The notes below the pieces were generated by a model. The model made no database searches. It was not told the origin of the DNA and saw only the letters and a program-made list of their open reading frames with translations. From G965215225 sp965215225 (GTDB lineage: Bacteria; Pseudomonadota; Gammaproteobacteria; CBDBNL01; JAAOII01), in contig OZ244039.1 in the NCBI GenBank assembly GCA_965215225.1, positions 2,170,001 through 2,234,000 of the forward strand: a DNA stretch of 64,000 nucleotides. The letters are read 5' to 3'. A program made the translations under genes and the position numbers. Positions 54,191 through 62,916 of the stretch are shown here, piece after piece (positions within the stretch are counted from its first letter, which is position 1; each line of letters begins with the position of its first letter).

Positions 54191-56581
54191 CTATTCGTTT
54201 AAGGAAGGAACCAGCGCGTCTAAACGGGCTCGGTTTAGTTGGGGTTTGGCAGGTGTCCCCTCCAAAGACCACCAGCTACGCCACTCGACTGGATCTATCG
54301 GAGTGCAGCGAATGGCAGGATAATCACTTGAAGTGCCAAAATCCCAAATACGATTGTCATCGGTTTGTTCTTCTGCCTCTATGCTCTCATCCCCATCCTC
54401 ATCACACCAAACAGCAAATGGTATGTCTCTCTCCTGTCTAATTGCACCCCCAGCGAATATGATTGTGGCATTGTCCCATTTCTCATAAATCCCTGTATAG
54501 TCCGTTGGACTGGTAAGGTTATTGCTGGTCTTGGCTTCACCAATGGCACCACTATTGATACCACTAGTATCATTGTCCCAATAGGAAGCAACTCCAACAG
54601 AACCAAGAATATGCGCACTACCAATGTTTATTTGCTCAACCAACATACTAGTATTACTGCCTGAGACTACATAAGAATAAGCAACCTTGCCAGAATCAAA
54701 GCTTCCCGCTAGACCGCCTACATTATTACCAGTTCCGCGCATCTCGCCTGTCACTACCGATGAAGAATAGATCTCAGAACCGAATCCACCCCCTATCAGA
54801 CCGCCTACATCATCACGCCCGTCCACTTCATCTGCCACTACCGATGAAGAACGAATGAGACAGTCTCCAGCATCTCCTACCAGACCGCCTACATAATCAC
54901 GAGTTCCGTTCAGATTAGCTACCACTACCGAAGAAAAAGTAATCTCACATTCTTCTCCAGCCCCTATCAGACCGCCGAGATTACCTCTTGTTGCTTCCAC
55001 CTTAGCTGCCACAACTGAAGAATAATAAATCACAACGTTTAGTCCACTCCCTACCAGTCCGCTTACATCATTACCCCCGCTCACCACATTTGCCACAACC
55101 GATGAAGAACGAACGAGAGCATCTTCACCCCACCCCACCAGACCGCCTACAGAACTGCTCCCTCTCACCTCATTCACCACAACCGAAGAAGAGATAATCC
55201 GAGCCGCTAATGCGTCATTTTCTTCACCCCCCCCCACCAGAGCGCCAACATTATACAAGCCTATCACTCTATCAGCATGAATAGTCAGATTGCGAATCTC
55301 TGAATTCTTGGCCACCTGACCAAAAAAGCCTATACATCCCTGGTCGGGACGATTAATACTTAGATTGGTAATCGTCCAGCCATTGCCTTCAAAGACCCCA
55401 CTAAAACCATCTCCTTGACATAACCTTGCACGATCATTCACATCATGACCCAAGGGTTGCCAGCCCTTGCCTCCATCCGCATCCGCATAGGGTGCAAGAC
55501 TTATATTCGCAATCAGCTCATAACCACTACATATTCCATTAGGGGGAGGACCACAGCCATGTTCGTCGAGCTTCCCACCATCCGATAATCTACGCCCACT
55601 ACTATCTAAGGCATATCTCACCGCATCTAATTCCTCCGCCGTGGCTATCTCTATCAACCCATTATTGTCGTCATCTGGATCCTCACCTGCATCACGGCAA
55701 CCATCATCATCACTATCTGTAGAAGAGCTCCTTGGCCAACCTATCTCTCCGCGAGGACAGGCGTCATTCTCATCATCGAACCCATCATTATCGTCATTTG
55801 GATCCTCACTATGAGCATCACGACAACCATCCCCATCATGGTCGGTAGAAGGGCCAGATGTCCAACCTGTCTCACCCATAGCACAACCATCCAAACCATC
55901 CACAACTAAGTCATTATCATCATCCGGGTCCAAAATATCCGGTCGACCATCCCCATCATGATTAGCCCCCGGTCGAATCCCAAGGCCCCCTTCGCCGAGA
56001 TCTTCCTCATTTTCTTCCCAAGTAAAAATTATCTCTAGCTCTCGTTCCTCTCCATTACTAAGAGTCCCTATAACCTCAAATGTCCAATTGGATTGATCGT
56101 CTAGACCGGCAAAATTATAGCTGCCGTCAACAAGTTCAGTTATGTTGGTATTTCTATCGAAATTTCTCTCTATTACAGTCCCGTTGTGACTGGTTGCCGT
56201 GACCTTCACAGAAACAAAATCGGCAAATTCACTGCCAAATGCCGTTTGGTTGCTTATGACAACACCATCCTCATAAGGAGCAATAGTGAGATTTACCTCA
56301 AAGGAAGCAGGAGAACCATCATCTGAACTGCCGCCTGAACTGCCACCCCCTCCACCGCCAGCACAAGCAGTAAGGGCAAAGAACCCAGCCCCAACTAAAA
56401 AGAGAAGCACCCGCCCTCCAAGCAAAATCTGGAAGAAGGAAAGTATAGTATGTATAAAAGAAGAGGCAGCCGAACGAAAGCCTTTAGCCAAATGAAAGCT
56501 TTCGCCTAAAGAAGAGGCAGCCAAACGGAAGGCTTTATTCAAATGAAAGCCTTCGTCTAAACGAGAAAAGAATCTATTCAT
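54191..56581 (-). CDS. GLUG-repeat lipoprotein, single-module paralogue
   Basis: A 796-residue predicted lipoprotein corresponding to one module of the 2620-residue protein: lipobox FALTAC (Cys73) followed by poly-Gly, type-3 repeats (about residues 215-310), DGLIEIATAEELDAVRYAL-like block written here as GLIEIATAEELDAV, GLUG repeats (about 435-640) and the C-terminal EWRSWW...KPQLNRARL end. The N-terminus before the hydrophobic segment is long. It contains a duplicated 17-residue unit (DEGFHLNKAFRLAASS and GESFHLAKGFRSAASS) encoded by a 51-bp repeat. The gene lies between purK and purE. A TATAAT box and a 20-bp array lie upstream, as for the giant paralogue. Confidence 0.86.
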   Translation of the reverse strand: MNRFFSRLDEGFHLNKAFRLAASSLGESFHLAKGFRSAASSFIHTILSFFQILLGGRVLLFLVGAGFFALTACAGGGGGGSSGGSSDDGSPASFEVNLTIAPYEDGVVISNQTAFGSEFADFVSVKVTATSHNGTVIERNFDRNTNITELVDGSYNFAGLDDQSNWTFEVIGTLSNGEERELEIIFTWEENEEDLGEGGLGIRPGANHDGDGRPDILDPDDDNDLVVDGLDGCAMGETGWTSGPSTDHDGDGCRDAHSEDPNDDNDGFDDENDACPRGEIGWPRSSSTDSDDDGCRDAGEDPDDDNNGLIEIATAEELDAVRYALDSSGRRLSDGGKLDEHGCGPPPNGICSGYELIANISLAPYADADGGKGWQPLGHDVNDRARLCQGDGFSGVFEGNGWTITNLSINRPDQGCIGFFGQVAKNSEIRNLTIHADRVIGLYNVGALVGGGEENDALAARIISSSVVVNEVRGSSSVGGLVGWGEDALVRSSSVVANVVSGGNDVSGLVGSGLNVVIYYSSVVAAKVEATRGNLGGLIGAGEECEITFSSVVVANLNGTRDYVGGLVGDAGDCLIRSSSVVADEVDGRDDVGGLIGGGFGSEIYSSSVVTGEMRGTGNNVGGLAGSFDSGKVAYSYVVSGSNTSMLVEQINIGSAHILGSVGVASYWDNDTSGINSGAIGEAKTSNNLTSPTDYTGIYEKWDNATIIFAGGAIRQERDIPFAVWCDEDGDESIEAEEQTDDNRIWDFGTSSDYPAIRCTPIDPVEWRSWWSLEGTPAKPQLNRARLDALVPSLNE

Positions 56582-56638
56582 AATAGTAAGTAGTTATATT
56601 AATAATTGGAATTCATAAATAATGAATTAAAAAAACCA

Positions 56639-56644
56639 ATTATA
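56639..56644 (-). promoter_or_regulatory. -10 box of the 796-residue GLUG lipoprotein gene
   Basis: TATAAT on the minus strand, 57 bases before the ATG. The 20-bp array starts 11 bp further upstream, exactly as in the giant GLUG gene. Confidence 0.6.
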
Positions 56645-56655
56645 GTAAAAAAAAT

Positions 56656-56745
56656 GATTTTTTTAACTTTTTTTTGATTTTTTTAACTTTTTTTTGATTT
56701 TTTTAACTTTTTTTGTTTTTTTAACTTTTTTTTTGTTTTTTTTTG
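56656..56745. repeat. 20-bp AT-rich tandem array upstream of the GLUG gene
   Basis: About four to five copies of GATTTTTTTAACTTTTTTTT with small length changes in the T runs. The unit sequence differs from that of the array at 9821-9980, but unit length and distance to the -10 box are the same. The remainder of 56582-56991 is AT-rich without a gene. Confidence 0.85.
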
Positions 56746-56991
56746 ATATTTTTTCACCTTTTTATGAATTATTCTCATTTCTTTATAACCCATTGAGAAA
56801 CCAACCAAATAGCTATAGCAATGAAAAATGAAAGTGGATAAGGAACCAGCTAGTTCGCAGCTGAGGATATAAGAGCCTCGCTCTTTTTCTTAAATAATCA
56901 TCACATTTGTTCCTATATAATGTAATTAACATGATTGTTATGGGTAGAAGAATGGTAATCCAGACTTGGACAATCCCATAAGGAGAGGACT

Positions 56992-57552
56992 ATGGTTACT
57001 GATAGGATGTTAATCAGTTTTGGCATCTTCCTCCTTTGGATACCTGGCACTCTTTCTGGGTTGCTACCTCCCCTTTTATCTTGGCTTATCCCAATCCTAT
57101 TAATATACTGGCTTATCTCACCCTCATTAAAAAGGACGACCACTAATTTAGAAAATAAAGTTGCTAAACCAAAAGAGGAAGAGGCAAAGAAAGAAGAAAG
57201 AGTATGGATTACACTTGCTAGCAGTGATCCAAAAGGAGCGCCGGCTCAGATAAGAATCAGAAAACAAGGAAGTATAGAAGCTCGTAACCGTATGTTCTCT
57301 TGGCTGAGGCAACATAATATGCACGCAAACCTCGAGGCAATAGACTCGCTCAGCCTTGCGCAAGCTGAACAAATGAGTATAGATATTCTAGTGGATTACG
57401 TGATAGTAGATTGGAAGAATCTAATCGAGTCTGGTGAGCCGGTGCCATATTCTAAAGAGAATTGTCGTAGGCTATTACGCCAGTATCCGGGATTTCGTGA
57501 AACTATAAGAGCGCGGACTAGTAGTTATGAGGTATTTAGGTATCCTCAATAA
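56992..57552 (+). CDS. Membrane-anchored protein of unknown function
   Basis: A 186-residue protein with a good ribosome-binding site (AAGGAGAGG, three bases before the ATG). Residues 8-45 form one or two transmembrane segments, followed by a charged Lys/Glu linker (about 50-68). The cytosolic C-terminal part contains DYVIVDWKNLIESGEPVPYS and KENCRRLLRQYPGFRETI. That pattern (V-x-x-W-x-x-x-x-x-x-G-x-P-V-P-[FY]-S-x-E-N-x-x-x-L-L) is reminiscent of phage tail assembly chaperones, but a membrane anchor is not expected there and no other phage gene is nearby. It is the only plus-strand gene in the purE-purK interval. Confidence 0.6.
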   Translation: MVTDRMLISFGIFLLWIPGTLSGLLPPLLSWLIPILLIYWLISPSLKRTTTNLENKVAKPKEEEAKKEERVWITLASSDPKGAPAQIRIRKQGSIEARNRMFSWLRQHNMHANLEAIDSLSLAQAEQMSIDILVDYVIVDWKNLIESGEPVPYSKENCRRLLRQYPGFRETIRARTSSYEVFRYPQ

Positions 57553-57632
57553 TTACAATAATAATTTCAAAACCACCCCCACCAAAGCGTTTTCATTAGT
57601 GAGAATAGTGAATCGGAACTTTCAACTAAGGA

Positions 57633-58118
57633 TTAATCAAGCTGGGTCGCGAGCGTGATTTGAGTCTGGTTCTGGCGAAAGGCTGCTAAATCCTTTGCCA
57701 ATCTTTCATCTTGTAGCGCAAGAATTGCCACAGCCAATAGGGCAGCATTAATAGCGCCAGCCTTGCCAATAGCGAGAGTTCCAACTGGAATGCCTTTGGG
57801 CATTTGAACTATTGATAATAGAGAATCCAATCCTTTTAAGCTAGTGGCATTTATTGGCACGCCCAAAACTGGTAAGCTAGTCTGAGCTGCCAACATACCG
57901 GGCAAGTGAGCCGCTCCTCCAGCACCAGCGATAATCACTTGCAGTCCCTTAGCAGCCGCATCAGCCGCATATTCGCTCATCAGTTGCGGAGTGCGATGGG
58001 CTGACACAATCCGCTTCTCATAAGCCACCTCAAATGCATCCAGCTGGCGGCACGAATAAGACATTACCTCCCAATCCGATTGAGAGCCCATCACAATTCC
58101 CACTTGCTTCTTCTTCAT
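57633..58118 (-). CDS. purE: N5-carboxyaminoimidazole ribonucleotide mutase
   Basis: A 161-residue enzyme that converts N5-CAIR, made by PurK, to CAIR in purine synthesis. The N-terminal VGIVMGSQSDWEVM (residues 6-19), the SAHRTP segment and GAGGAAHLPGM (about 66-76) are typical. It stands alone on its transcript. A TATAAT box ends six bases before the ATG, so the message is probably leaderless. Confidence 0.96.
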   Translation of the reverse strand: MKKKQVGIVMGSQSDWEVMSYSCRQLDAFEVAYEKRIVSAHRTPQLMSEYAADAAAKGLQVIIAGAGGAAHLPGMLAAQTSLPVLGVPINATSLKGLDSLLSIVQMPKGIPVGTLAIGKAGAINAALLAVAILALQDERLAKDLAAFRQNQTQITLATQLD

Positions 58119-58124
58119 TTAAGC

Positions 58125-58151
58125 ATTATACTCTTGTAATAGAGGTAAAAT
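58125..58151. promoter_or_regulatory. Overlapping divergent leaderless promoters
   Basis: On the minus strand TATAAT (58125-58130) is six bases from the purE ATG. On the plus strand TAAAAT (58146-58151) is six bases from the ATG at 58158. The whole intergenic region is 39 bases, so the two polymerase sites must overlap and probably exclude each other. No ribosome-binding site fits either gene. Confidence 0.5.
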
Positions 58152-58157
58152 AATCCA

Positions 58158-59381
58158 ATGGATCATAAGGAAATAGCAACCCCTCTTTTCTCTCAAGCCC
58201 CAGCCAGCAAGAAATCGTCAATTAAACCTGCCAAACGCAAATTCTCGCCAGCCCAGCTGCCAAATGAAATCACCTCAGCAGAGAAAATCCTCGCTGCCAT
58301 CCAAGCCAAAGACCCCAATGCTGATCCTCAACTGCCTAAACAAGGGCGCGCCAGTCTTGTCAATCCGGTAAACAGATACGAGATGATAGCAACCGAGAAA
58401 CAGGACGATGGCTGGGGCAGTCTTGCTGCTGAGCCAAATAGAGTTCCTACTCAATATATCAAAGACTCCACCCGCCGCATTATCAACTACATCTCATCGC
58501 CAGACTTGCCTTCCGATAGAACCATTAATCCTTATAGAGGCTGTGAACATGGTTGTATATATTGTTATGCTCGTCCTACTCACGCTTATCTTGGCTTGTC
58601 GCCAGGACTAGACTTTGAAACCAAGATAATCTACAAACCAGATGCTGCTGCTTTACTAAGGGCTGAACTAGCAGCCCCCAACTACAGCTGTAGCACCATA
58701 ATGGTCGGCGCCAATACTGATCCCTATCAACAAGCAGAAAAGAAATTCAAAATCACTCGCAGCATTCTTAAGGTGATGGATGAAACACGCCATCCGCTGG
58801 TCATCATCACCAAATCTGCTCTAATACAACGAGACCTAGATATTCTCACTTCACTGGCAAGCAAAGAGCTGGTGCAAGTTTTTGTAACCATTACCACTCT
58901 CAAAACCGAACTGGTTAACAAAATGGAACCACGGACTGGAGCACCAGCAAGGAGGCTCGAATTGGTAAAACAACTAAGCAATGCTGGCGTGCCAGTGGGG
59001 GTAATGGTAGCGCCGATCATTCCTTTTATCAATGATGCCGAGATGGAGACCATTATGGAAAAAGCAGCTGCCGAGGGAGCAGCCGCCATTGGCTATGTCT
59101 TCCTAAGGTTGCCATACGAACTCAAAGAGATATTCGCCACCTGGTTGGAGCATCACTACCCCCTTCAAGCCAAACGAGTCTTGGCTCGTATCATCGACAG
59201 CCGGGATGGCAGGCTATATGATAGTAGCTATCATGTAAGAATGAAAGGAACTGGATTGTTTGCTGAATTGATTCGGGCACGTTTTAGACGCAAACAGAAG
59301 GCTCTTTCCTTGCCTGGTTTGATGCCTTTACGCACCGACCTTTTCCGCTCCGCCGCAAAAGAGCAAATAGAGCTGTTCTAA
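58158..59381 (+). CDS. PA0069-family radical SAM protein
   Basis: A 407-residue radical SAM protein. The iron-sulfur motif is NPYRGCEHGCIYCYARPTH (Cys-x3-Cys-x2-Cys, about residues 124-142). The surrounding pattern (DFETKIIYKPDAAALLRAEL, MVGANTDPYQQAEKKFKITR) matches the PA0069/SplB-like family of unknown function. A basic N-terminus of about 60 residues precedes the core. It is divergent from purE and its start lies directly behind a -10 box. Proposed roles in DNA or RNA repair for relatives remain unproven. Confidence 0.85.
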   Translation: MDHKEIATPLFSQAPASKKSSIKPAKRKFSPAQLPNEITSAEKILAAIQAKDPNADPQLPKQGRASLVNPVNRYEMIATEKQDDGWGSLAAEPNRVPTQYIKDSTRRIINYISSPDLPSDRTINPYRGCEHGCIYCYARPTHAYLGLSPGLDFETKIIYKPDAAALLRAELAAPNYSCSTIMVGANTDPYQQAEKKFKITRSILKVMDETRHPLVIITKSALIQRDLDILTSLASKELVQVFVTITTLKTELVNKMEPRTGAPARRLELVKQLSNAGVPVGVMVAPIIPFINDAEMETIMEKAAAEGAAAIGYVFLRLPYELKEIFATWLEHHYPLQAKRVLARIIDSRDGRLYDSSYHVRMKGTGLFAELIRARFRRKQKALSLPGLMPLRTDLFRSAAKEQIELF

Positions 59382-59400
59382 ATCAATATACTAGACCTGT

Positions 59401-60426
59401 TCAATCCCTTTTCAAAATACGGCTCAGCTGCCAACGAAAAAGCAAGTAATAGACTATTAAAACAACCTTAGCACCATGTTGGCGTCGCCAGATTAGCCCA
59501 GGCCTCACATAAGCAAAGGTCTTTTTAATAGTGCCCAGATTCTTCTTAGTTCTTTGCTCTGGAAGTGGTAATATGTTCTTTATACATTCCTCTACACGAG
59601 GGATCAAATGTTTGCGACTAGACGGCGGCATAAGGCAGAGCATTGGTATTATCTCTTCACTCGTCTTATTCTCCTCCACTGGATCAAACCCCCTATTCCT
59701 CCGACACCAAGCACTGATATGCCCAACTATATGCATGGTCATCACCAAACAATAGTCTTGCCTAGTGATTCTTTCATAGTCATCCCCACCATCACGATAG
59801 TATAAACACTGCTTTAAAAGCTTGGCTCTAAATCTCTCCTGAAACCGTAAAGTGAGGTCATAATCTATGGCGCAAGGGAAAAATGTCCTATAGCCTTTCA
59901 ACTCTATAAGGACAGCACGAGTTATCGTGGTGCTGGTGTCTAAAATAATTGGGGGAGGTGAGACCTCCTCTGCCCTATCATGGGGTCGAAATATATCAAG
60001 ATAGTCAAAGAACTTTTGACCAAAATGCCCCCTCTCCTCACTCACATACTCCCACAAACATACACAGGCCTGTAATTCCTTATGGGTCTCAAGAAAATCA
60101 ACTTGCACCTTCATCTTGTCCATATGACAATAGTCATCGTCATCCAGTATAGCAACATACTTCCCTTTTGCTCTTTGAATGCCGAGGTTACGAGCCGCTG
60201 ATAGACCACTATTGGGTTGTTGAAGCACAGCTATCCGACCATCTTGCCTTTGGTATTTTGCCAACACACTCATAGTATCATCAGTAGAACCATCATCAAC
60301 CACAATAAATTCCAAATCGGACATGGTCTGATTTAGAACACTCTCTATGGCCCGCGGCAACATAGCCGCGCGATTATAAGTAGCCATAATGACACTAACC
60401 AAAGGTGCTTTATTCTCCATATTCAT
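59401..60426 (-). CDS. Family 2 glycosyltransferase
   Basis: A 341-residue GT-A fold glycosyltransferase. The N-terminal VSVIMATYNRAAMLPRAIES (about residues 10-29), the nucleotide-binding VVDDGSTDDT (about 41-50) and the metal-binding DDDD (about 94-97) are intact. The C-terminal half is basic, without clear membrane segments. A role in surface polysaccharide or LPS synthesis is likely, but no companion genes are nearby. It converges on the radical SAM gene with a 19-base gap. Confidence 0.83.
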   Translation of the reverse strand: MNMENKAPLVSVIMATYNRAAMLPRAIESVLNQTMSDLEFIVVDDGSTDDTMSVLAKYQRQDGRIAVLQQPNSGLSAARNLGIQRAKGKYVAILDDDDYCHMDKMKVQVDFLETHKELQACVCLWEYVSEERGHFGQKFFDYLDIFRPHDRAEEVSPPPIILDTSTTITRAVLIELKGYRTFFPCAIDYDLTLRFQERFRAKLLKQCLYYRDGGDDYERITRQDYCLVMTMHIVGHISAWCRRNRGFDPVEENKTSEEIIPMLCLMPPSSRKHLIPRVEECIKNILPLPEQRTKKNLGTIKKTFAYVRPGLIWRRQHGAKVVLIVYYLLFRWQLSRILKRD

Positions 60427-60521
60427 AACAATCCCTATTCTATTCTGCTCTGCCTCTTATAACAGCTTAAGCTTCTTATCAAATCAACACAATCTCTATA
60501 CTTGAGTATAAAATAGGAACT

Positions 60522-60965
60522 ATGTTCACTATTCATCACGAAGTAGGGATTCGCGCTGAACCTATAAGAGTTTATGAGGCTCTTACTACTGGCATCACAG
60601 GTTGGTGGACGACAGAGGTGGATGGTAGCCCCCAACAAGAAGGAAGTCTCTTTGGTTTAGGTTTCACCAATACCAGAATGGAAATGAAAGTAGCTAGGCT
60701 TGAACCGGGTCAGTTAGTAAGATGGCAATGTATTCAAAGCCATCGTTTATGGCAGGGAACTCATATCACCTTTTCCCTTGCCAATGATTCAAAGCATAAT
60801 CAAACTCTGGTGGATTTTCAACATAGTGATTGGCAAGAAGACAGCTCCCTCTTTTGTCATTGCTCGACCAAATGGGCAGTTTTTCTATTAAGTTTGAAAG
60901 ACCTGCTTGAGAAAGGGCAAGGGCATCCCCATCCAAATGACATTCTAATCAATCACAACGAATAA
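60522..60965 (+). CDS. SRPBCC (AHSA1-like) domain protein
   Basis: A 147-residue single-domain protein with the START/SRPBCC fold pattern: HHEVGIRAEPIRVYEALTT at the start, GITGWWTTEVDGSPQQEGSL, and a C-terminal helix (WAVFLLSLKDLLEKGQG). Such proteins bind hydrophobic ligands or act as small cyclases, and no specific role can be inferred. Its stop overlaps the xthA start (TAATG), so the genes are coupled. Confidence 0.8.
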   Translation: MFTIHHEVGIRAEPIRVYEALTTGITGWWTTEVDGSPQQEGSLFGLGFTNTRMEMKVARLEPGQLVRWQCIQSHRLWQGTHITFSLANDSKHNQTLVDFQHSDWQEDSSLFCHCSTKWAVFLLSLKDLLEKGQGHPHPNDILINHNE

Positions 60966-61792
60966 TGCGGATAGTCACCTTTAATGTAAATAGTATCCGT
61001 AAAAGGTTAGAAAGCGGGCAAATCCAGCGGCTAGTTAAGAAACATCAGCCAGACATCATAGGACTGCAGGAAACCAAGGTAATAGATGCTGAGTTTCCGG
61101 TTAACGCTATTAAAGAGCTCGGCTATGACATAATCTATTTTGGTCAACCCACTCACTATGGTGTCGCTCTTATGGCAAGACACCAGATGGTGGATAGCTA
61201 CAAGAACTTCCCTGATACAGCTAAAGATGATCAAAGAAGATTGATAGGAGCGCGCTTTCCACTAAAAAACGGCAAAGACCTTTTCATCATCAATGGCTAT
61301 TTCCCTCAAGGCGAGAATCTTAGCCATCCGGTCAAATTTCCTTACAAAAGATGGTTTTACGCCCGCCTCAATCAGCACTTACAAACCGAATACTCGCCTA
61401 AGGACTATGTCTGTGTGATTGGTGATATGAATGTCGCCCCACAGGACATTGATATAGGCATAGGAGAAACCAATATGAAGAGGTGGCTACAACAAGGCAA
61501 GTGTGCCTTCTTGCCAGAAGAAAGAGAAATGCTAAGAGAACTAATGCAATGGGGATTAAATGACAGCTATCGCCTCTGCCACCCAAATAATAGCGACAGG
61601 TTCAGCTGGTTTGACTATCGCAGCCGCGGCTTTGACACGGATCCGCGTCGTGGTCTTCGTATTGACCTCATCACTGCAACCGACTCCTTACAAAGAAGAT
61701 GCCAGGATGCAGGAATAGATTACGAGATAAGGGGAATGAAAGTTCCCTCCGACCATGCTCCGGTATGGGCGGACTTTGACATTGACATATGA
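60965..61792 (+). CDS. xthA: Exodeoxyribonuclease III
   Basis: A 275-residue Mg2+-dependent AP endonuclease/3' exonuclease of base excision repair. The family motifs are MRIVTFNVNSIRKR (N-terminus), GLQETK (metal-binding Glu, about residue 37), INGYFPQG, GDMNVAP (about 157-163) and the catalytic SDHAPV (about 263-268). The length is normal. It is the second gene of a plus-strand series with minimal or overlapping junctions that continues to the lut genes. Confidence 0.94.
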   Translation: MRIVTFNVNSIRKRLESGQIQRLVKKHQPDIIGLQETKVIDAEFPVNAIKELGYDIIYFGQPTHYGVALMARHQMVDSYKNFPDTAKDDQRRLIGARFPLKNGKDLFIINGYFPQGENLSHPVKFPYKRWFYARLNQHLQTEYSPKDYVCVIGDMNVAPQDIDIGIGETNMKRWLQQGKCAFLPEEREMLRELMQWGLNDSYRLCHPNNSDRFSWFDYRSRGFDTDPRRGLRIDLITATDSLQRRCQDAGIDYEIRGMKVPSDHAPVWADFDIDI

Positions 61793-62157
61793 AGCCGATT
61801 GAGCTGGCAAAAATAGAACGGGCGTTCTGTGTCATTGTGGGAGTATTCCTTATTGTCTTTTCTATCATTGCTTGGGTTGCAATTCAAGCAGGACCGCCTC
61901 CTTATATTTTGGTCTTGCTGATTTTATTGCCCTTTGCCCTGGCAGCTGCAACCGTAGATTCGCTTGTTCATCTTAGGTCTCTAACCCGTTCCATCATCGG
62001 CATTCTCACTAGCCTACTGGCATTGGTCTTCCTTATTTTTGCCACGCTTATGGGGTTTGGTGTGGCAAGAGGAGACCTAATCATTCCTCTTATCTACGCC
62101 TTATTCTTTGGCTACTATAATCTACGCATCAATCAGTGGTGGCAGAAAAGAAGCTAG
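61789..62157 (+). CDS. Small integral membrane protein
   Basis: A 122-residue protein with four hydrophobic segments (about residues 15-35, 40-60, 68-90, 95-112) and a basic C-terminus. I do not recognise a family. It overlaps the xthA stop by four bases (ATGA) and the lutA start by 22 bases, so it belongs to the same operon by position. Confidence 0.65.
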   Translation: MKPIELAKIERAFCVIVGVFLIVFSIIAWVAIQAGPPPYILVLLILLPFALAAATVDSLVHLRSLTRSIIGILTSLLALVFLIFATLMGFGVARGDLIIPLIYALFFGYYNLRINQWWQKRS

Positions 62158-62882
62158 AGGTTGCTCTGTTTATCACTTGCATAGTAGAGCTATTGCGGCC
62201 ATCAATCATCACTGCCAGCACCAAATTACTCGCTCAAGCTGGCTATAGGGTTGTGATCCCTCCTCGTCAAACCTGTTGTGGTCAGCCGGGCTATAATTCT
62301 GGCAGTCAAGCAGCTGCTCGCTCAGTGGCAGCTGTCACCATTCGCCTGTTAGAGCCTTATGAACAGGTTGTCTTACCAAGCGGCTCCTGTGCTTCTATGA
62401 TCATTAACCATTATCCTAAACTCTTTGGTGACCAAGAGATGAAAGAAAAAGCAGAAAGACTAGCAGCTAAGACCTATGAGCTCACTAGCTTTCTTGCTAA
62501 GTCATCATCTCCAAAAACCAGCAAATCAGCAGCTGGCTCAATCGGTTATCATCATAGTTGCAGTTGTCTAAGAGAACTGGATATCAAGAATGAGCCCTTA
62601 CAACTACTGCAGCATCATTGCAATATTAATGCCAAATCTTTAGGTGAGTCTTGCTGTGGTTTTGGCGGCACCTTCTGCGTTAAATATCCACATATCTCGG
62701 CACGGATGGCAGACGATAAGCTTAATGAAGCATTGGACCTTGGCGTAGAAACTCTGACCTCAGCGGATATGGGTTGCTTGGTGCAGCTAGCCGGAAGAGC
62801 AAAGAAGCACCGCTATTCTTTGTCCTTCTACCATATCAGTGAAATATTGAGCGGCCAATGGCATGAATCAAACTCTATATAG
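62136..62882 (+). CDS. lutA: LutA-type Fe-S oxidoreductase subunit
   Basis: A 248-residue protein with the two cysteine-rich CCG domains of the LutA/GlpC/HdrB type: RQTCCGQPGYNSG with SGSCASM in the first half, and HHSCSCLRE with ESCCGFGGTFCVKYP in the second. With LutB and LutC it forms the L-lactate oxidation complex in known bacteria. The GTG at 62136 was chosen because it keeps the complete N-terminus (VALFITCIVELLRP). It overlaps the membrane-protein gene by 22 bases. The lutB gene follows after 34 bases. Confidence 0.87.
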   Translation: MVAEKKLEVALFITCIVELLRPSIITASTKLLAQAGYRVVIPPRQTCCGQPGYNSGSQAAARSVAAVTIRLLEPYEQVVLPSGSCASMIINHYPKLFGDQEMKEKAERLAAKTYELTSFLAKSSSPKTSKSAAGSIGYHHSCSCLRELDIKNEPLQLLQHHCNINAKSLGESCCGFGGTFCVKYPHISARMADDKLNEALDLGVETLTSADMGCLVQLAGRAKKHRYSLSFYHISEILSGQWHESNSI

Positions 62883-62916
62883 AGCTATATAAGAGCTATA
62901 TATAGGTAGCTTCCAT

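Noticed and set aside
56992..57552. Prophage remnant
   Set aside because: Only one weak phage-like segment is present, with no integrase, capsid or other phage gene in the window.
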